Shown piece by piece: positions 1 to 12,096 of a stretch of 64,000 nucleotides of DNA. The notes beneath the pieces were generated by a model, which saw only the letters and a program-made list of their open reading frames with translations, had not been told where the DNA came from and searched no databases. Both the position numbers and the translations under genes were made by a program. Each line of letters opens with the position of its first letter. Position 1 is the stretch's first letter. The stretch is taken from positions 23,871,924 through 23,935,923 of the forward strand of contig NC_091023.1 in NCBI RefSeq assembly GCF_041296385.1, in the 5' to 3' direction. This DNA comes from Aphelocoma coerulescens (taxonomy: Eukaryota; Chordata; Aves; Passeriformes; Corvidae).

Positions 1-1325
1 ATGCTTCTCTCCAAGGGCTTGTGGGCTTGGAGTTCCTTGGTTAACTCATGTGAATTTTGCTGAGATGTCAAAGTCAATGAGCATCAATAAACTTGTCTGG
101 ATGCTCTCACTCGGGGAAAGGTAAGGGAGAACCGAGGTGCAAAATCTAATTTGACTTTTGAGGGAAGCTTGTACTTGGAATGTTGTATTTCATGTGCTCT
201 AACCTATTCCTGCTTTGACAGGAAGGCCTGGAACTTCATGGAACAAGTAGGAGTTATTTGGGTAACTGTGACTGACCAGAAGGAAAAACTCACATGAAAA
301 AGAGAAAGTTCTGTATTTTCCTTATGGCCAAGGCAGCATCAAATCACCTTTAATGATTGCCAGCAGCAGTGAGTGTAGGAAGAAATGGTCTGATCAACGG
401 AGTGGGGATTTTATCTGACTTTAGGGGAGCGCTTTTTGAAGATCCCATCCCTAAGGAGCCAAGGTTGGCCTTAGCAGAATGAGTAAATGGTTGTATTTAT
501 CTTCTATCTCTGCTACTAAATTATGCTTTTCCCTGAAACTCCAGTTATAGTGCCAATTTCCTCTGAATCCAGGCCAGAATTTAAATTTATAAATAAAAAT
601 AATGAGGTGTAACTGGTATTTAAGGCTCCTCTCAGGAAACATTTCACAGCTCAGTATGGCAGAAACACGTTACATGAATTCTTTGAATTTTCCACAGCCC
701 AGAATACAACACTAAACTGATTTCGGGATAATTCTTCCTCTCTCCTTGCTTTTTGTCACATCAAGTTAAGCCCTCTGTCCAGAATCCATCTCTGGTTTAT
801 GTTTATCCTTACAAATCTGGGAGTTCCTTCTTTTGAGGGGCATTACCAGGCAGCCGGTGTGGCTGTGCTGGGGGGAAGTGAAGCATTCCCAATCGCTGCC
901 TCTCCCAGCTCAGAGCCTTCCACACCACAGAGCAGTGCCAGGGGCTCTGTAGATTAGGGGCACAACACCACTGTTAGCAGGAGAGGGACGTGGAGCCCAC
1001 TGTGTGCAAGGATTGTGCTCATAAAATGCATTACTCGGGGTTTTCAATCCTCAGTCGAGAAATTCAATTAATTCCCGGGGAATCCAATTTTGCAACACAA
1101 GGACTTTGCTGTCACCTTGTGAAGCTGCAGCGTCTCAGGCCATGGTGGAATGAGTTTTGTGTACAAACATGGCATGAAAATCTTGGCTTGAGAGGGGTGT
1201 TTGTGATTCCTAAAGCAGGAGAGAAGCTTTACTTAAAGACAGAATGTGAAATAAAGGTTCCAAGCCCATGCATTGCCCATAAACACCACATCCCATTCAT
1301 CTCAGAAAATCTGGCAGAATTCCAT
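1..1325. other. Unique non-coding sequence
   Basis: AT-rich single-copy-looking DNA with no recognisable repeat, RNA gene or convincing exon. A moderately GC-richer patch lies around 840-960 but contains no CpG cluster. The sequence runs directly into the CTTCCAT satellite. Confidence 0.5.
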
Positions 1326-1996
1326 GTTCCATCTTCCATCTATCTTCCATCTTCCATCTTCTGTCTTCCGTCTTCCGACTTCCATCTTCCATCATCTTCC
1401 ATCATCTTCCATCTTCCATCATCTTCCATCTTCCATCTTCCATCTTTCATCATCTTCCATCTTCCATCTTCCATCATCTTCCATCATCTTCCATCATCTT
1501 CCATCTTCCGTCTTCCGTCTTCCGTCTTCCGTCTTCCGTCTTCCGTCATCTTCCATCATCTTCCATCATCTTCCATCTTCCATCTTCCATCATCTTCCAT
1601 CATCTTCCATCTTCCATCATCTTCCATCATCTTCCATCTTCCATCTTCCATCATCTTCCATCTTCCATCTTCCATCTTCCATCTTCCATCTTCCATCTTC
1701 CATCATCTTCCATCATCTTCCATCTTCCATCTTCCATCATCTTCCATCTTCCATCTTCCATCTTCCATCTTCCATCATCTTCCATCATCTTCCATCTTCC
1801 ATCTTTCGTCTTCCGCCTTCCATCTTCCATCTTCCATCATCTTCCATCATCTTCCATCTTCCATCATCTTCCATCTTCCATCTTCCATCTTCCATCTTCC
1901 ATCTTCCGTCTTCCGTCTTCCGTCTTCCATCTTCCATCATCTTCCATCTTCCATCTTCCATCTTCCATCTTCCATCTTCCATCTTCCATCTTCCAT
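1326..1996. repeat. CTTCCAT heptamer/decamer satellite array
   Basis: About 670 bp built from two interleaved units, the 7-mer TCTTCCA and the 10-mer TCATCTTCCA. A G variant of the heptamer (CTTCCGT) is clustered, with six consecutive copies near 1506-1547 and more near 1360-1375 and 1905-1927. The plus strand is nearly all pyrimidine plus A; the minus strand reads GATGGAA repeatedly, so every unit holds a GGAA core. Long frames of His-Leu-Pro-Ser-Ser type (about 990-2060 and 1273-2040 on plus, 1785-2078 on minus) are products of the repeat lacking stop codons and are not genes. Confidence 0.95.
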
Positions 1997-4908
1997 TCAT
2001 TTCACATACAGGCAGTTTTCCTGGAATTTCACTTGTCTGAATGCCTGTTTTCATCAGTGATGTCTTGTTTTGCACCAATTAATTTATTTTAATTCTCACA
2101 TAACAGCTCTCCGATTCTGTGGTTTCAGGCATTGCTTCTGCACCTGCACAAAACACAAAAACCACAGGGAATTATTCACCTAAAGGATATCCATGACTTA
2201 TAAAACCTGTTGAACTAGGACTCGAAATAAAGCAGTTCAAGACCACTTTATTTTGGACAATTATATAAGAATCAACTCTAATCTGTAATCACTTCGTTAA
2301 GGATGAAAGTTATAAATATATTCTGAAGTAAAATGCTTATTTACAGCTAAAGAATCCTAAAGGTTAGAACATGTCAGAAAATACATTTAACTCAGAGAAG
2401 AAACAAAGAAGCAAAGACAGAAAGTAAAAAGGAAAGGAAAGCAAATTTGTTTTAACAGATGAGAAGTAAAATATTTTAGACGTTTAAATCAACAATGTTC
2501 TCTAAAGCAACTTCCAAGCTTTTCTATTGAATGCATAAAACCCCTCCAGCAACAGTTTAATTCCAACATGGGAAGATGGAAGGAGAGACAAAGAGCTCCC
2601 GAGTGCTTTATTAGCTGCCAAGCTCTTCTTGGGGTAGTAATAAATAAAAAATATTTCTCATGAAATAAATTTAATATTTCACCAGGAAAAAGTGATTCTA
2701 TTTTTTTTTTTTTCTCATGACTGACCTTAATAACTCTCAAATTTTGAAGACTCTTGTGATGCTTATGAGCTATGAAACTTTTATACTCATGAAAGAAATA
2801 CAGTAATTTAAATTTTGTATTCCTAAAACCTTGGGTGGGAGTGAAATGAGCTGGAGATTGAATCAGATATTGAAGAAATGTCTCCTAACAACAATTAAAA
2901 TTTCTTCCTCTGGAAACTTGATAAAAAAGACACAAATGAGAAAACAAACAAGGAAGCAAAATTATTTTTATAAATTTTAAGCAAAGCTCAGCCACTGCCA
3001 CAGATGCTCCTTACAGATATTATGTTTGTGATATTCTGCTCTGTTAGGAGCAAGGCTGGGGACTCTGCTTCCTCAAATACACTTTCCATCCAAACCCTAC
3101 TGCTGGGTTGGTGCTCTCCACTTGTAAAGCCTCAGTTTATAATTATAATTTCAAATATGTCCCTTTAAATCCTCATGGTGTATTAGAGACTGCATTTAAA
3201 AAAAATTAAAAATATATATATATAAATTAGAGGAGCATAATTTACTTTAAGTCTAGCTGAAAGAGCTGATCCCAATAGTTTTAATTTTCCAGCTAAAGCT
3301 CAGTTTAAGTCGCTTCTAGTATTATAAAAAGCAAGCAAGCAGCTAATGAAAAAGAAATGGAACAAATTAGAATGAAAATGAATTTAACCTTTTTTTTTTT
3401 GGTTTAACAAACCTTCCCAAGCTGAAAGCAGAGTGTCTTTAGGGCAAATCACGTTAAAACAAATCTTCTGCAGTCGAGTACGAATCATTTGGAACTTTTG
3501 CTTGGAGTGGTCAAGAATGATTTTCTCTGGATTATGTGATTAAAGAGATCAAAGAGTTCATTGCTGCTTTAAATAAATGCCAGCAGAGTTCCATTATTCT
3601 GCATGCCCAGAGAACAGGTCTGCAGTTATCTTCCACCAGCCCAGGACTCGCCCCACAAGTGCCCTGTGCTCTTTAATTAGGGAGGGATCAAAGTCATTTT
3701 TCTCTAGGAGCAAAAAATGGCAAAGGGGCCCTCTTTGCTCTCAGCTGTTCCCGTGATGATTTAGGGGAATTACTGGGGTTATTCAGCTCTGTCTGGGGAC
3801 AAACGTGGCCTCAGGAGGACCTGGAGCTTCTTGCTACTCCAGGGATGCATTTTGCTGCTCTCTGGCATCCATCATCTATAGAAACGGGGATTTTCCCCTT
3901 CTCCTTTCAGCTGGACAAAACCTCTCAGGATTGTGTTCTCCAAGGTCAATTTTTTTGGGACCCTAGAGGGATATTCCAATCTGTCACAGGAAGAAGGAAT
4001 GGAAATAATTTTATAACTTAATCTTTATTTTTTTACAGATCTTAGAGTTTATATTACAATCAAGAGAAAATTAGTCTTATTCCCACGTTCTTTACATTGT
4101 AGGGAGTATTTCTATGATTTACATTCAGAGTGCAGATTCTTGAATTAATGCCTTTTACTGGTGGTGCTTTTCTACAGAGTTTCTATGACATTGCTTCACT
4201 TTTCTGTCTGAGTCCTCCTGATAATATTTATGGCAATCTCTGAGCCATTATTTTGAACACATGCAGAGGAAATGGTGAGTTGATCAGATGTTTTTTTCAG
4301 AAATCAGCCTGACAATTCCCAGTTCCCAGGACTTTATCACCCTGGCTGCCACAATCTGAGCTCTGCATTGCTGAAACAGTCAGATAAAATAACCAGCAGA
4401 GAAAGGGAACCATCTCCAAAGCCTGAGCTGGAGATCAAATCTGACTTTTTATAGAGGTACATGACAGATCTGAAATGGATATTATTCCAATCCATTATAA
4501 AAAGGAAACAGAGAAGTTGAATGGGAATGGAGTGAAAACCATTTCTTAAATGCAGCTGGAGAGTTGTACTTGAAAAGCATCTGGATGATTTTGAAGTCCA
4601 GGTTTTAAAGGTATTTATGACTTAATTTCTCATTAAAACACTTCATGTTAATGATACAATAATGATCTCTTAGTCCTGGAGAGAAGAAAAATATAGAAAC
4701 CAGGGCATGAAATTCAGTGTATTTGAATGGATCACACTGTGTGGACAGTGCTCCCTTTAATATTTATATCTGGGCTTATAATATTTAATTAAGAGTTCCA
4801 GAAAAAAAACCAAAAACCAGATTACTGTTTTGTTTCATTGAGGCTTTTGACTGATCCAAATAGCTTCATAAAAGGATGCCTTTATTTAATTTTTCTTTTC
4901 ACAAACAG
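1997..4908. other. Unique AT-rich non-coding sequence
   Basis: No gene or interspersed repeat recognised. Contents include short T or A runs (2701-2713, 3392-3401), a short TA-rich stretch at about 3208-3226, and clean complex sequence around 3400-3620 that could be conserved non-coding DNA but shows no diagnostic feature. Confidence 0.45.
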
Positions 4909-4971
4909 GTTGTAAATGAACATCCAAGTTCTGCAATACAAACTGAAAAGCCAACTCATCAAATTCACAAG
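4909..4971 (+). CDS. Candidate 63-bp internal exon, unidentified
   Basis: The segment follows a T-rich tract ending in TTTTCACAAACAG and is followed by the consensus donor GTAAGA. It is exactly 21 codons in one open frame, phase 0 at both ends, encoding a hydrophilic peptide that begins VVNEHPSSAIQ and ends THQIHK. The frame stays open beyond the donor, so absence of stops alone is weak evidence. No family is recognised. It could be a symmetric, skippable exon of a large plus-strand gene or a chance pseudo-exon. Confidence 0.25.
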
Positions 4972-6465
4972 GTAAGAAAATATCCAACCAATGTGGCTGC
5001 CATTTCAAATGGGCTTTCCCCTAAAAATCTTACATTTTCTTCTAAGCCAAATACTTCTATCTTCTTGTTACTATCACATTTTAAATTTTCCCATAAAAGT
5101 GCAGTTGAAAGCATGGAAAAATACTTTTTTAAAGTGAATTTTTCTTTGGGTTTTTAAAATTTTTCTTTGGTTTATTTATTTATTTTTTTAAAATTTATTC
5201 CATTTCCATTGAAAAATTTGAAAAGTTTAGAACAGGCTTAATAAGTTAGAAATAAAATAGGATTTTAAAATTTTGTCAGCCATTTACATTTTTCATCCAA
5301 TCTATATAAATTGTTTAAGCAATGCTCTCAGTTCTTGCACCTGTTCTCACTGACTCTGGGAAGGGAACAAAGTAGTGGAAAGACTGATTTTACTGAACCT
5401 TCCACTTTGGAAGATGGTCCTTGCAGAAGGATGAGGAATTTATTGACAATTTTAACATCTAAAGTTATTTTATTAAAATCAAATTCCTTCCCCAACCCCA
5501 ATTTTAGTTTTCTGTTCAATCTGTGAGTTTAATTTACAGTCTTGTCATCTTGTCTGATTTGATTTCTTTCTCTCAAGCTTGAGCTGGAAGCTTTTGTTAA
5601 ATGAGGAATCTAATAGACAAAGGGACCTTCCTGTGACTCAAAATGTGAAATGCCACAACACTTCCTGTGTTAAAGGGAACATTTTCTTACAGAACCATCG
5701 TGTGCATTATTAAAAGAAGAGCCACTGTCCTGGGCTAGGGAGATACTCCCAGAAATTTCCTGCCAGTTACAGCAATGCAAAGTAACCCAAATGAAAAATA
5801 AACCCTCTGAGAGCATAATTCATGGTGGGTTCCGGGCTGCAGAACAATAGGAATTTAATTACTTGCATTTCACAGGCTGAGCAGAGGGAATCGAGAAAAA
5901 TTATGGCTCAAGGATGTGGTTTGTCTCTTTAAAAAATGACCTTTTTTATGTGCAGTGTCTACAGCAATGTTAAAGAGTCCAAATGACTTTTCCTTCTGTA
6001 GCAGACAGTGCTGCCCACCCAAATTGTTTTCTTTGAAGGAAGTTGTTCCAGCTGTACCACAAACTCTGCTCCTTTCCTTTTAGGCTCCCGTTCATCTCTT
6101 AACCAGTCATTATACATGTGTGGTAATTAAGCTAATTGCGCTGGTGAAGGCATCTTCCCTCTCTCAGGCACCCAGCAGCTCTGCAAAATGAACAACCCCT
6201 TCCCTTGTCTGAAGGAAAAAGGAGCTGAAGGGCACAGGAATTTCATGGCAGATACTTTTAAATGGCTTTATTAGAAATACAGTTAACTCTTACAGAATAC
6301 ATTTAATCCGACTTGCACACAATCCAGTGACCTCACAAAAATCAATTTTTACTTCATGGGGCTTAAAGTTTTTTAATAATACTTTGGAAATGTGAACAAT
6401 TTTTACTCTTTTCTCAAAATGAGCTCCCTCTTGTAATTTTTGGAAATAAGTAATTGATATGTCTC
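4972..6465. other. Unique non-coding sequence
   Basis: AT-rich, with T-rich patches around 5150-5210. The part from about 5690 to 6180 is complex, low in repeats and contains TAAT-type motifs; see the separate entry for 6060-6180. No gene recognised. Confidence 0.4.
6060..6180. promoter_or_regulatory. Possible conserved non-coding element with paired homeodomain sites
   Basis: Complex, repeat-free sequence containing TAATTA (6124-6129) and TAATTG (6133-6138) nine bases apart, in an imperfect inverted arrangement typical of homeodomain-binding enhancers. This is an inference from motif content only; TAATTA is common in AT-rich DNA and conservation cannot be assessed from one sequence. Confidence 0.15.
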
Positions 6466-6612
6466 CAGTCAATTCCCCCCCCCCTCCCCAAAATAAGCAT
6501 AAACTCTAAACATCATTTATTTTTGTCTCTAGCCACTTATGAGAATTCTCTCTTCTTTTTCCCCCAAATAAGCATAAACTCTAAACTTTAATTTATTTTT
6601 ACTTTACCCATC
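6466..6612. repeat. Approximate 75-bp tandem duplication
   Basis: The string AAATAAGCATAAACTCTAAA occurs at 6491-6510 and again at 6566-6585. Similarity continues on both sides: C-rich plus ACCC/CCCC just upstream of each copy, and TTTATTTTT downstream. The first copy is preceded by a C10 run (near 6475-6484). The diverged downstream halves indicate an old local duplication. Confidence 0.8.
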
Positions 6613-7189
6613 ACAGTTCTCGGGATATTAAAAACATTGCTCAATTTGTGCATCTCTAATGGTTCTGTTCTCAAGGTCATTGCTCAGATCCATTATGTCT
6701 GTACCTTTGGGTGTACAGATATTTTTAATTAAGAAAGAGAGAAGCAAAGGGAATGTGCACGACCAGAGGAGGTGGGATTTTCTTAAATCCTCCTATATTT
6801 GGTTGGATACAGTAAAAATTACTAAAACTTAGGTGTCTGTGAGTTATTTCCCATGAAGAGAAGTGATTTCAGTTCCACCTAAGTCAGATCTTCAGAGATT
6901 GGACCAGCATTTTTCACACTCTCGAGCATTTAATCTAAACAGAAAGGATTTTTCAAAGCCCTCCTGCAAGACAATGTATTTTGTCCTGCAGGTTGGCTGA
7001 GGCTGATGACTCTGTGCCTTAATCAGCTTTTCTCTCCTGCAATGACCACCTTGCACCGAAGATTCTGCTGTTCATCCTTCAAGGAACTCTGGGCTGTTCA
7101 GAAAGGTCCATTCCCAAGGAATTCAAAGGGAAAGCAGGGACAGAACTGAGATTAGGTGCAGTCTCTGTAGAACGTGTAGGAAAATCCAC
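6613..7189. other. Unique non-coding sequence
   Basis: AT-rich, no repeat or gene recognised. Confidence 0.4.
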
Positions 7190-7299
7190 CTTTTGTTCAC
7201 TGAGGTGTTTCTCTTTGATCCCTCCCCTCCCATCTCCGGAGCAGCCGCAGCATTTTTAACGCCAATATTTGAAAACGTTGTTCTTGTCCAGGCCAAGAG
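7190..7299 (-). CDS. Weak candidate minus-strand exon, unidentified
   Basis: On the minus strand a strong polypyrimidine acceptor (GGTTTTCTTTCTTCTCCTCAG) precedes 110 bases with several CpGs, ending at AAAAG followed by GTGGAT, a poor donor. Two frames are open; one reads LAWTRTTFSNIGVKNAAAAP at its start. The weak donor and two competing frames make a pseudo-exon the likelier explanation. Confidence 0.12.
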
Positions 7300-10200
7300 C
7301 TGAGGAGAAGAAAGAAAACCCAAAGCCTGATTAAATTATACCAAATTCTCCTTGCCTGCAATATGAGTAGGACCTGTAAAATGTCCTGTTTCAACTAAAT
7401 TTGCCTTTTTTTGGCCAATCCAAAACTTGCCTAAAGATGTCCGAGGCACGTTTCTAGTTCAGTGTCAGAAACCAGCACAGTTTCCAGTGAAACAAGGAGA
7501 ACATTGTGTAAATATACCCTGAGATTATGTACTTTCTGCAAGCTTGAGTGCATATTTTAATTTCACTGTGATCATTAAACACATCTGCTTAGAATAATTC
7601 TATTTTTTTTTTAATTAAATCCAAATTCTTGGTGTCAGACGAGAATTCTGATGTCACGTTTACAATTCATTAGAGTCATAATTAAAATGTGCAACAAGAC
7701 TGGAGAATTAGAGAATATTTAATTTCAGAAGGCATTTTATTGCATTGATTCTGTAACAAGCTAGTCCAGGTTTCTACAAATGACTTGTAGATGTAACAAC
7801 TACTAAAGGTTGTTGGAACAGGAGGATTTAATTCCTTTACTAACAAGTCCATGGATATAAGAACGATACATAAATAATTTAAAAACCCCATATGGTGGGA
7901 ATGACTCCACCCCAGTCTCACAGGCTTTTTAAGCAACATCACAATGCAGAATGAATAAATCAGTGAGGTTTTATCAAAACTGCAAAAATGTTACTGAGGT
8001 CTCATCTGGTTTTGATTTCCTGATTAATTCAGGCCATGAAACAGGACAGAACCCAGTGATAACTTTTCCACATTTGGGGATTTTTTTCTTCTAAACCAAA
8101 TATTCTGCCCAAATACTTCTAATAAAAAGGAAAAATAAGTAAATGACAACAACCAGTAGGTGTTTGGGCAGCATGGTGGGGAGTGCATGTCCTGCACAGG
8201 AGAAATTTTGTCTCTTCAGAAATATCCATGGTGGATATTCAATACCCTAAAGCTGCAGGCTGGGTTTTTAATCTCTAGGCAAGGACAGGATTGATGTGGA
8301 ACAGAGAACAGGAATTTTTGGGGATTCCTCTGGTTCTGCAGTCCTGACCACTACAACCCACGTGGTGGAAGTGCTTCAGGAACCAGGTAACTCCTGAGGG
8401 TCAGCAGAGCTTCCTCCTGTGCTCTCCACAGCTGTGTCACTCCTAGTACAGTTCTGAGTCATGAGAGACTTGTGTTTTTCCCTGAACCTTTTCCTTGGCC
8501 ACTCTTGAAAAGGGGCTCAGTTGTCAAACAAATCTTGTTTCCTTCTCAGTTGCAGACAGTCACCCTGGAGAGTTGCTCACCGTGTCTGTACAAATAATCA
8601 TTTCTATGAACCAAACAATAATGTCCCGAGTAAATGTGGAAAACTTGGTTTTCATGTGCTGAACTCTCATGTGACCTTTTTGCTTTCTAGAATGTGAAGC
8701 TGCTCCTGGCCCTGTGTGCACCTGGTCTAGAGTTTGGTGCTGTTTTTGGGTTGCATTGCTGCACTTTCCTGTTGATGTTGATCCCCAAAATTCCATTTAA
8801 ATGAGCGTTCAAACAGTAGTTAGAGCAAAGGGATGAGGGAGGGTTACAAACAGCAGTAAAATTCAATACTTCAATACTTCATACTACAGCAAAAACATTA
8901 CAAAGGCAACGAAAATAAGAATAATTATCTTTTGTCTGAGTGGCAGAAAAGCTGGAGTTAACCTGCTCTTTCACAACTGGCTGATGAAGGAGATGTTTTT
9001 GTAGGTTTAAATACCACTGAGGTATGAAAAGCTATTTATCTCCTGACAGGGAAAGTGTCTGGATTTCAACATGTGACTTTTCCATTGATGCCAATAAAAT
9101 ACTGTCTCTAGTAACATCCATGCTATTGAAATTTTATGCTTTCTCTACATTCATTATGAAGGACTAATTAAGAAGTTAATATATATGATAATCATATTTT
9201 TTTCAGGTATCTTTCTATACATTTCAATTAAAAGTTATTTTCAACATAAAGGAGGTATATTGAATAAAGCTCATTTTAGTAATGGGATCATTTCACTGGA
9301 AACCAAGGTTTGGACACAAATTCTTCCTTGTCAAACACAACTCATAATTCAGCAAGTTTGTAAGTTCTGTTTCATTCTTTTATTAATAGAATCTGTAAGT
9401 GATAAAGTCATAAAATGATTATATTTAAACCTTTTACTGGAGTGAACGGAGAAATCCTCTCATTAAAACAAAGCTCCTGTGTGGGGTTTCTCTGGTGGAA
9501 CATTGTGGAAATCTGGCTCCACTGAGACAGAAACTCTCCAGCCCATTTTTTTCCTCAAACATCCTGTCTTTTAAATCTTTTATCTCTCAGTTCCAGCTAC
9601 AAGTTATCAATTCCTTCTAAGCTCAGGTAAATTTCTTATATATAATTATTTTTTTTCCAAGACAGGTGATGCTCCAGAACTTTCTCTTTGTAGAAACTTA
9701 GCTGGGTTTTATTTGTTTGGGGGTTTTTTTTAAAATTTCACCTCGGAATTGAAACCACAAATTCAGATTTTTTTAAATGAAATAGATGTGTGATAGCCCC
9801 TCGTTGAGTTTCATTCTGTTCTGGCCCATATTTGGACCTCTTTGAGCCACTGTTTGTACCCTGTGACACCAAAATTTGCAGTCCCAGTGAATGTTTCACT
9901 GCTCTGCTGCAGAAATACAGCAAAAATCTGATACTCCCTGCTGTTATTAAATGAATTACCTCTCTCATTTGTCACTGGCAGCTCGTAAATATTTAGTTCA
10001 GTTTCTAGATCACCCGATCATTTAAAATAAATCAGATTGAGCCACAAGCTTTACCTGTATATCAACTCATGCAGGAGCGCTTGGAGGAGAAAACAATAAT
10101 TTCTCTGATATGATTGAAATCATCAGTTTAGAGTGAGGCTTTAGAGTCACTTATTGTCCATGTCTGATGGGAATAAACCCTGAGAGGCCACTGGGGTGGA

Positions 10201-11219
10201 GATAACCCAGCATAACAGCTCAGACAACCTCAGAGAGGCTGCTCTGGGTTGGTTTTCCTGGAAAGCCTGGGATGTGTCCAGGGCTCTCCCAGCCGAGGAC
10301 ATGCCAGTGACCCTTTGATTTACAGAGCTCTCGACTCTGAGTAGAGAAAATAACACCAGCCTCCAAAAGGAGACAAAATACCAAGCAAATTTTATTAAAT
10401 ACTGTAAGCATTTGTTGTAGTAATAACGAGATAAAAACCATCCTTCACAGGAGGATGACACTGCACACGAAAACTCCTTTGATAAGTATGGTGATAATTA
10501 AGTTTTCTCAGTTAACTGCCAGGATTTCTGCAAAGGTGTAACGAAAATTCTACAGATTTTGTCTGGTTAATCCGTGTCTTTATCACTAGTGAAGTAGTAA
10601 TATTATTGCTTATGTTTTTTTGAGTTATTTCCAGCTTTTTTTCTTCAATGACTGTGCAGAAAATGGAATAAATCCAGAAACTCGTGCTGGTTTACTCTGA
10701 AATTGATTCAGATTTTTTAAAAGTAAGTAAACTTGGTTTTCTTTGAAAATCTACGCCTATTTAAAACTGTATTTCCAATCGTAAAGATGATTGTTTTTTA
10801 AAGTGAATTACCCTTATTCATACTAATATTCTCATAAATTATTGCACCTGTTCTCATGTCTAAGTGAATTAATTGTACCAGAACAGTCTTTTAAAGTTTA
10901 AATGTATTTTCCTCTTCTTGAAACTCAGATTAAATTGCAGTGATCCGTTTGGTTAAAATTTTCCTTTTAATAGGTTTTAAACTCTGAATTATAGTTAGTA
11001 TTTCTTTTTATCCTTCTAGGACAGGAGAAAATTTTCTTGCTAAGTCTAAATATCATTTAATATATTGTCTCATATTTTCAGCTGGGATTTTTTTCAGTGT
11101 AAAGTAATTATATTTCTCTGATGAGATCCATGGGCTGACAGTAAGATTTTCATAAAGACACACCTGCATTCTTGCAACAAATTTTGTGGACCACAGAGCT
11201 CTTGTTTCACAAATCTTAC
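7300..11219. other. Unique AT-rich non-coding sequence
   Basis: No interspersed repeat or RNA gene recognised. Short open frames (for example minus 8560-8796, 9738-9968 and 10147-10461) have no splice context or family resemblance. The sequence is A/T-run rich around 9640-9740 and 10610-10990. Confidence 0.4.
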
Positions 11220-11344
11220 CCTGCAACGACCCAAGAGAGTCATAGATTGAAAATGGATCCTTACTTAACACACTGCTAGAACTTGGAAAGTTCAATTTTG
11301 CTTCTTCTGGGAGTATTTTTTGAATATAATTTTCATTACTAATA
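11220..11344 (-). CDS. Candidate 125-bp internal exon, minus strand, unidentified
   Basis: The minus-strand acceptor TTGCATTCTTTTTGCAG precedes 125 bases ending TTGCAGG followed by the consensus donor GTAAGA. The frame (phase 2 in, phase 1 out) encodes a peptide including SNENYIQKILPEEAKLNFPS and DPFSIYDSLGSLQG. It lies inside a stop-free run from about 11053 to 11520, the longest in the AT-rich part of the window apart from repeat-driven ones. Splice signals on both sides are good. I do not recognise the family. Its entry phase does not join directly to the exit phase of the 14602-14804 candidate, so an unseen exon would be needed between them. Confidence 0.3.
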
Positions 11345-12015
11345 CTGCAAAAAGAATGCAATTTATATTTTTTATTGAAAAGCAATGACTGTCCAAACTG
11401 GTGAAAGGCAAAACTTTTCTGGATAAACATCTTTAGAAATGGTGACACTGCCAGCAGCTCCTTCAGGAGAAAATGTGACTTTGTTTTGTTTAGATGGGGC
11501 CGATCAACGTTGTTTTTCAAGTCTGTGGTATTTATATGAACGTGAAAGTTTGTGTGAAATATGAAACTGGAAGTTTATTAGCACAAATAGAAACCAGGGT
11601 TATTTGAGAGCTCTGTCTGAGTAAAAGCAGTGCCTTAATTACTGTCAAATCACTGCCACTGCCTGGTGACACCAGGTTGGGTTCTCATCAGGCACCACCT
11701 CCCATCCTGCCAGGTGTCCCCAGATGTTGACTGAGTTGCTCAGTTATTGATCATCCCCTCATGCTTGTGCTGGGCAACATTTCACAGGCAACAGAGATGC
11801 TGATTAACTCCCAGGAAAGTGGCAGAGGGATTCCCACAGGAATCTGCTGGAACATACATTTGATTACCAGCAACAAGAATATTGAGAGAGGGGAAAAAAA
11901 AAAGAGGAAAAAATAAAGGTGCTGGGTTTGTATTTAGAGAAAGAATTTATAGTTCCAGTGTTCTAAACACAACCCATTTAAAGAAAGCTGTGGATTTTTG
12001 AGTGCAGTCGTTTCA
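11345..12015. other. Unique non-coding sequence
   Basis: Contains the upstream part of the stop-free minus-strand run (to about 11520), a purine-rich A tract near 11890-11920, and otherwise complex sequence. Nothing recognised. Confidence 0.4.
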
Positions 12016-12096
12016 AATAATAGAAAATAAATAATAATAATAATAAATAAATAAATATATAAAAGAAAGCAAATAAATAAATCAATAAGAAAACCA
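12016..12096. repeat. AATA/AAT-rich simple repeat
   Basis: Consists of AATAATAATAA and AAATAAATAAAT runs, partly interrupted, typical of a decayed A-rich microsatellite. Open frames across it (minus 11934-12245) are low-complexity artefacts. Confidence 0.8.

Noticed and set aside
990..2078. Long open frames (356 and 255 codons on plus, 97 on minus) rich in His-Leu-Pro-Ser
   Set aside because: They are direct translations of the CTTCCAT satellite, which contains no stop codon in these frames; two overlapping frames on one strand and one on the other are open for the same reason.
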